From Membranipora membranacea (taxonomy: Eukaryota; Bryozoa; Gymnolaemata; Cheilostomatida; Membraniporidae), in the NCBI GenBank assembly GCA_914767715.1, contig OU612065.1, positions 35,032,001 to 35,092,000 on the forward strand: a stretch of 60,000 bases of DNA, given 5' to 3'. The notes beneath the pieces are model-generated. The model saw nothing but the letters and a program-made list of their open reading frames with translations. It was not told the DNA's origin and did no database searches. A program made the translations under genes and the position numbers. Below are positions 59,542-60,000 of this stretch, in pieces. Numbering within the stretch: position 1 is the stretch's first letter; the number at the start of each line of letters is the position of its first letter.

Positions 59542-60000
59542 GTAAGAATTTTATGGTATACATAACCCAGTCACTATGATCCCATATTGCGATTTCGTAA
59601 GGATTTCGGGAGTAATCGCCCCATGGAATGACTTTAAAGTAACTTTCAGGTTGTGACGAATAACTTTTTGGAATAGCCATGCGGTGTTAATTCGATCAAT
59701 GCTAACCATTCGAAATTGGAGTGAACCACAAAATCGAAGCATGGAACCATAGTGAATGTCAATCTGCTTTTGATTTTCTGGTGATATTTTAACTTATATT
59801 ATGAACTTTTTGATAATGAGCTTCAATCTATGACAAAAAGAACTTTCAAGTTGAGAATGTTCCTGGACCAGGGATCCTTAACGAAGTCCTACCTTACCTG
59901 ACCAAATCCACAGCATAACTATATATCAATTTATAACATTATTTCATTCCTAAAAACACAGTAACTGTTAATTAAACACAAACATCAATGCATGTTATAG
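59542..60000 (+). other. Intron of NIDO gene 2
   Basis: Sequence after the donor GTAAGAATT; no exon recognised before the window ends. Confidence 0.6.

Overview
The window looks like nuclear DNA from a non-vertebrate metazoan. It is AT-rich, with multi-exon genes, GT-AG introns of about 0.2 to 2.7 kb, signal-peptide exons, non-LTR retrotransposon pieces, a tRNA-derived SINE, MITE-like elements and minisatellites. There are no operons and no bacterial gene organisation. The phylum cannot be named from the sequence. Exon models were made by hand from splice sites, phase continuity and protein family resemblance; none has transcript support here.

Layout. From 0.5 to 7.3 kb lies a small local family: two intact single-exon coding regions for short hydrophobic proteins (925-1323, 6926-7303) and a third copy that keeps only the leader (about 4660-4875). 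Between them sit LINE fragments, one with a MITE nested inside it. From 10.0 to 21.4 kb is a 15-exon gene for a cyclic nucleotide-binding domain protein (CNBD2-like, + strand). From 22.0 to 22.3 kb is a G/C-rich minisatellite. From 22.9 to 23.9 kb is a small secreted Cys-rich, antistasin-like gene on the - strand.

From 24 to 38 kb two tandem copies of a secreted F5/8 type C / fucolectin-like gene (25532-28047 and 34371-37143, - strand) flank a 3,432-bp satellite of 78 units of 44 bp (29155-32586), each unit carrying a CACGTG or CACATG box.

From 38.7 to 58 kb come conserved housekeeping genes: an HSPBAP1-like JmjC protein (-), DCAF11/WDR23 (+) and the SMC5/6 subunit NSMCE4A (-, N-terminus not found). 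They are followed by a type I membrane protein with a NIDO domain (53245-58001, +). The first two exons of a tandem copy of that gene run off the right edge (58724-59541).

The genes form no single pathway. DCAF11 (CUL4-DDB1 ubiquitin ligase receptor) and NSMCE4A (genome maintenance) are nuclear. The fucolectin-like, antistasin-like and NIDO proteins are secreted or at the cell surface. The main structural theme is local tandem duplication (three families), with mobile elements and a satellite at or near the junctions.
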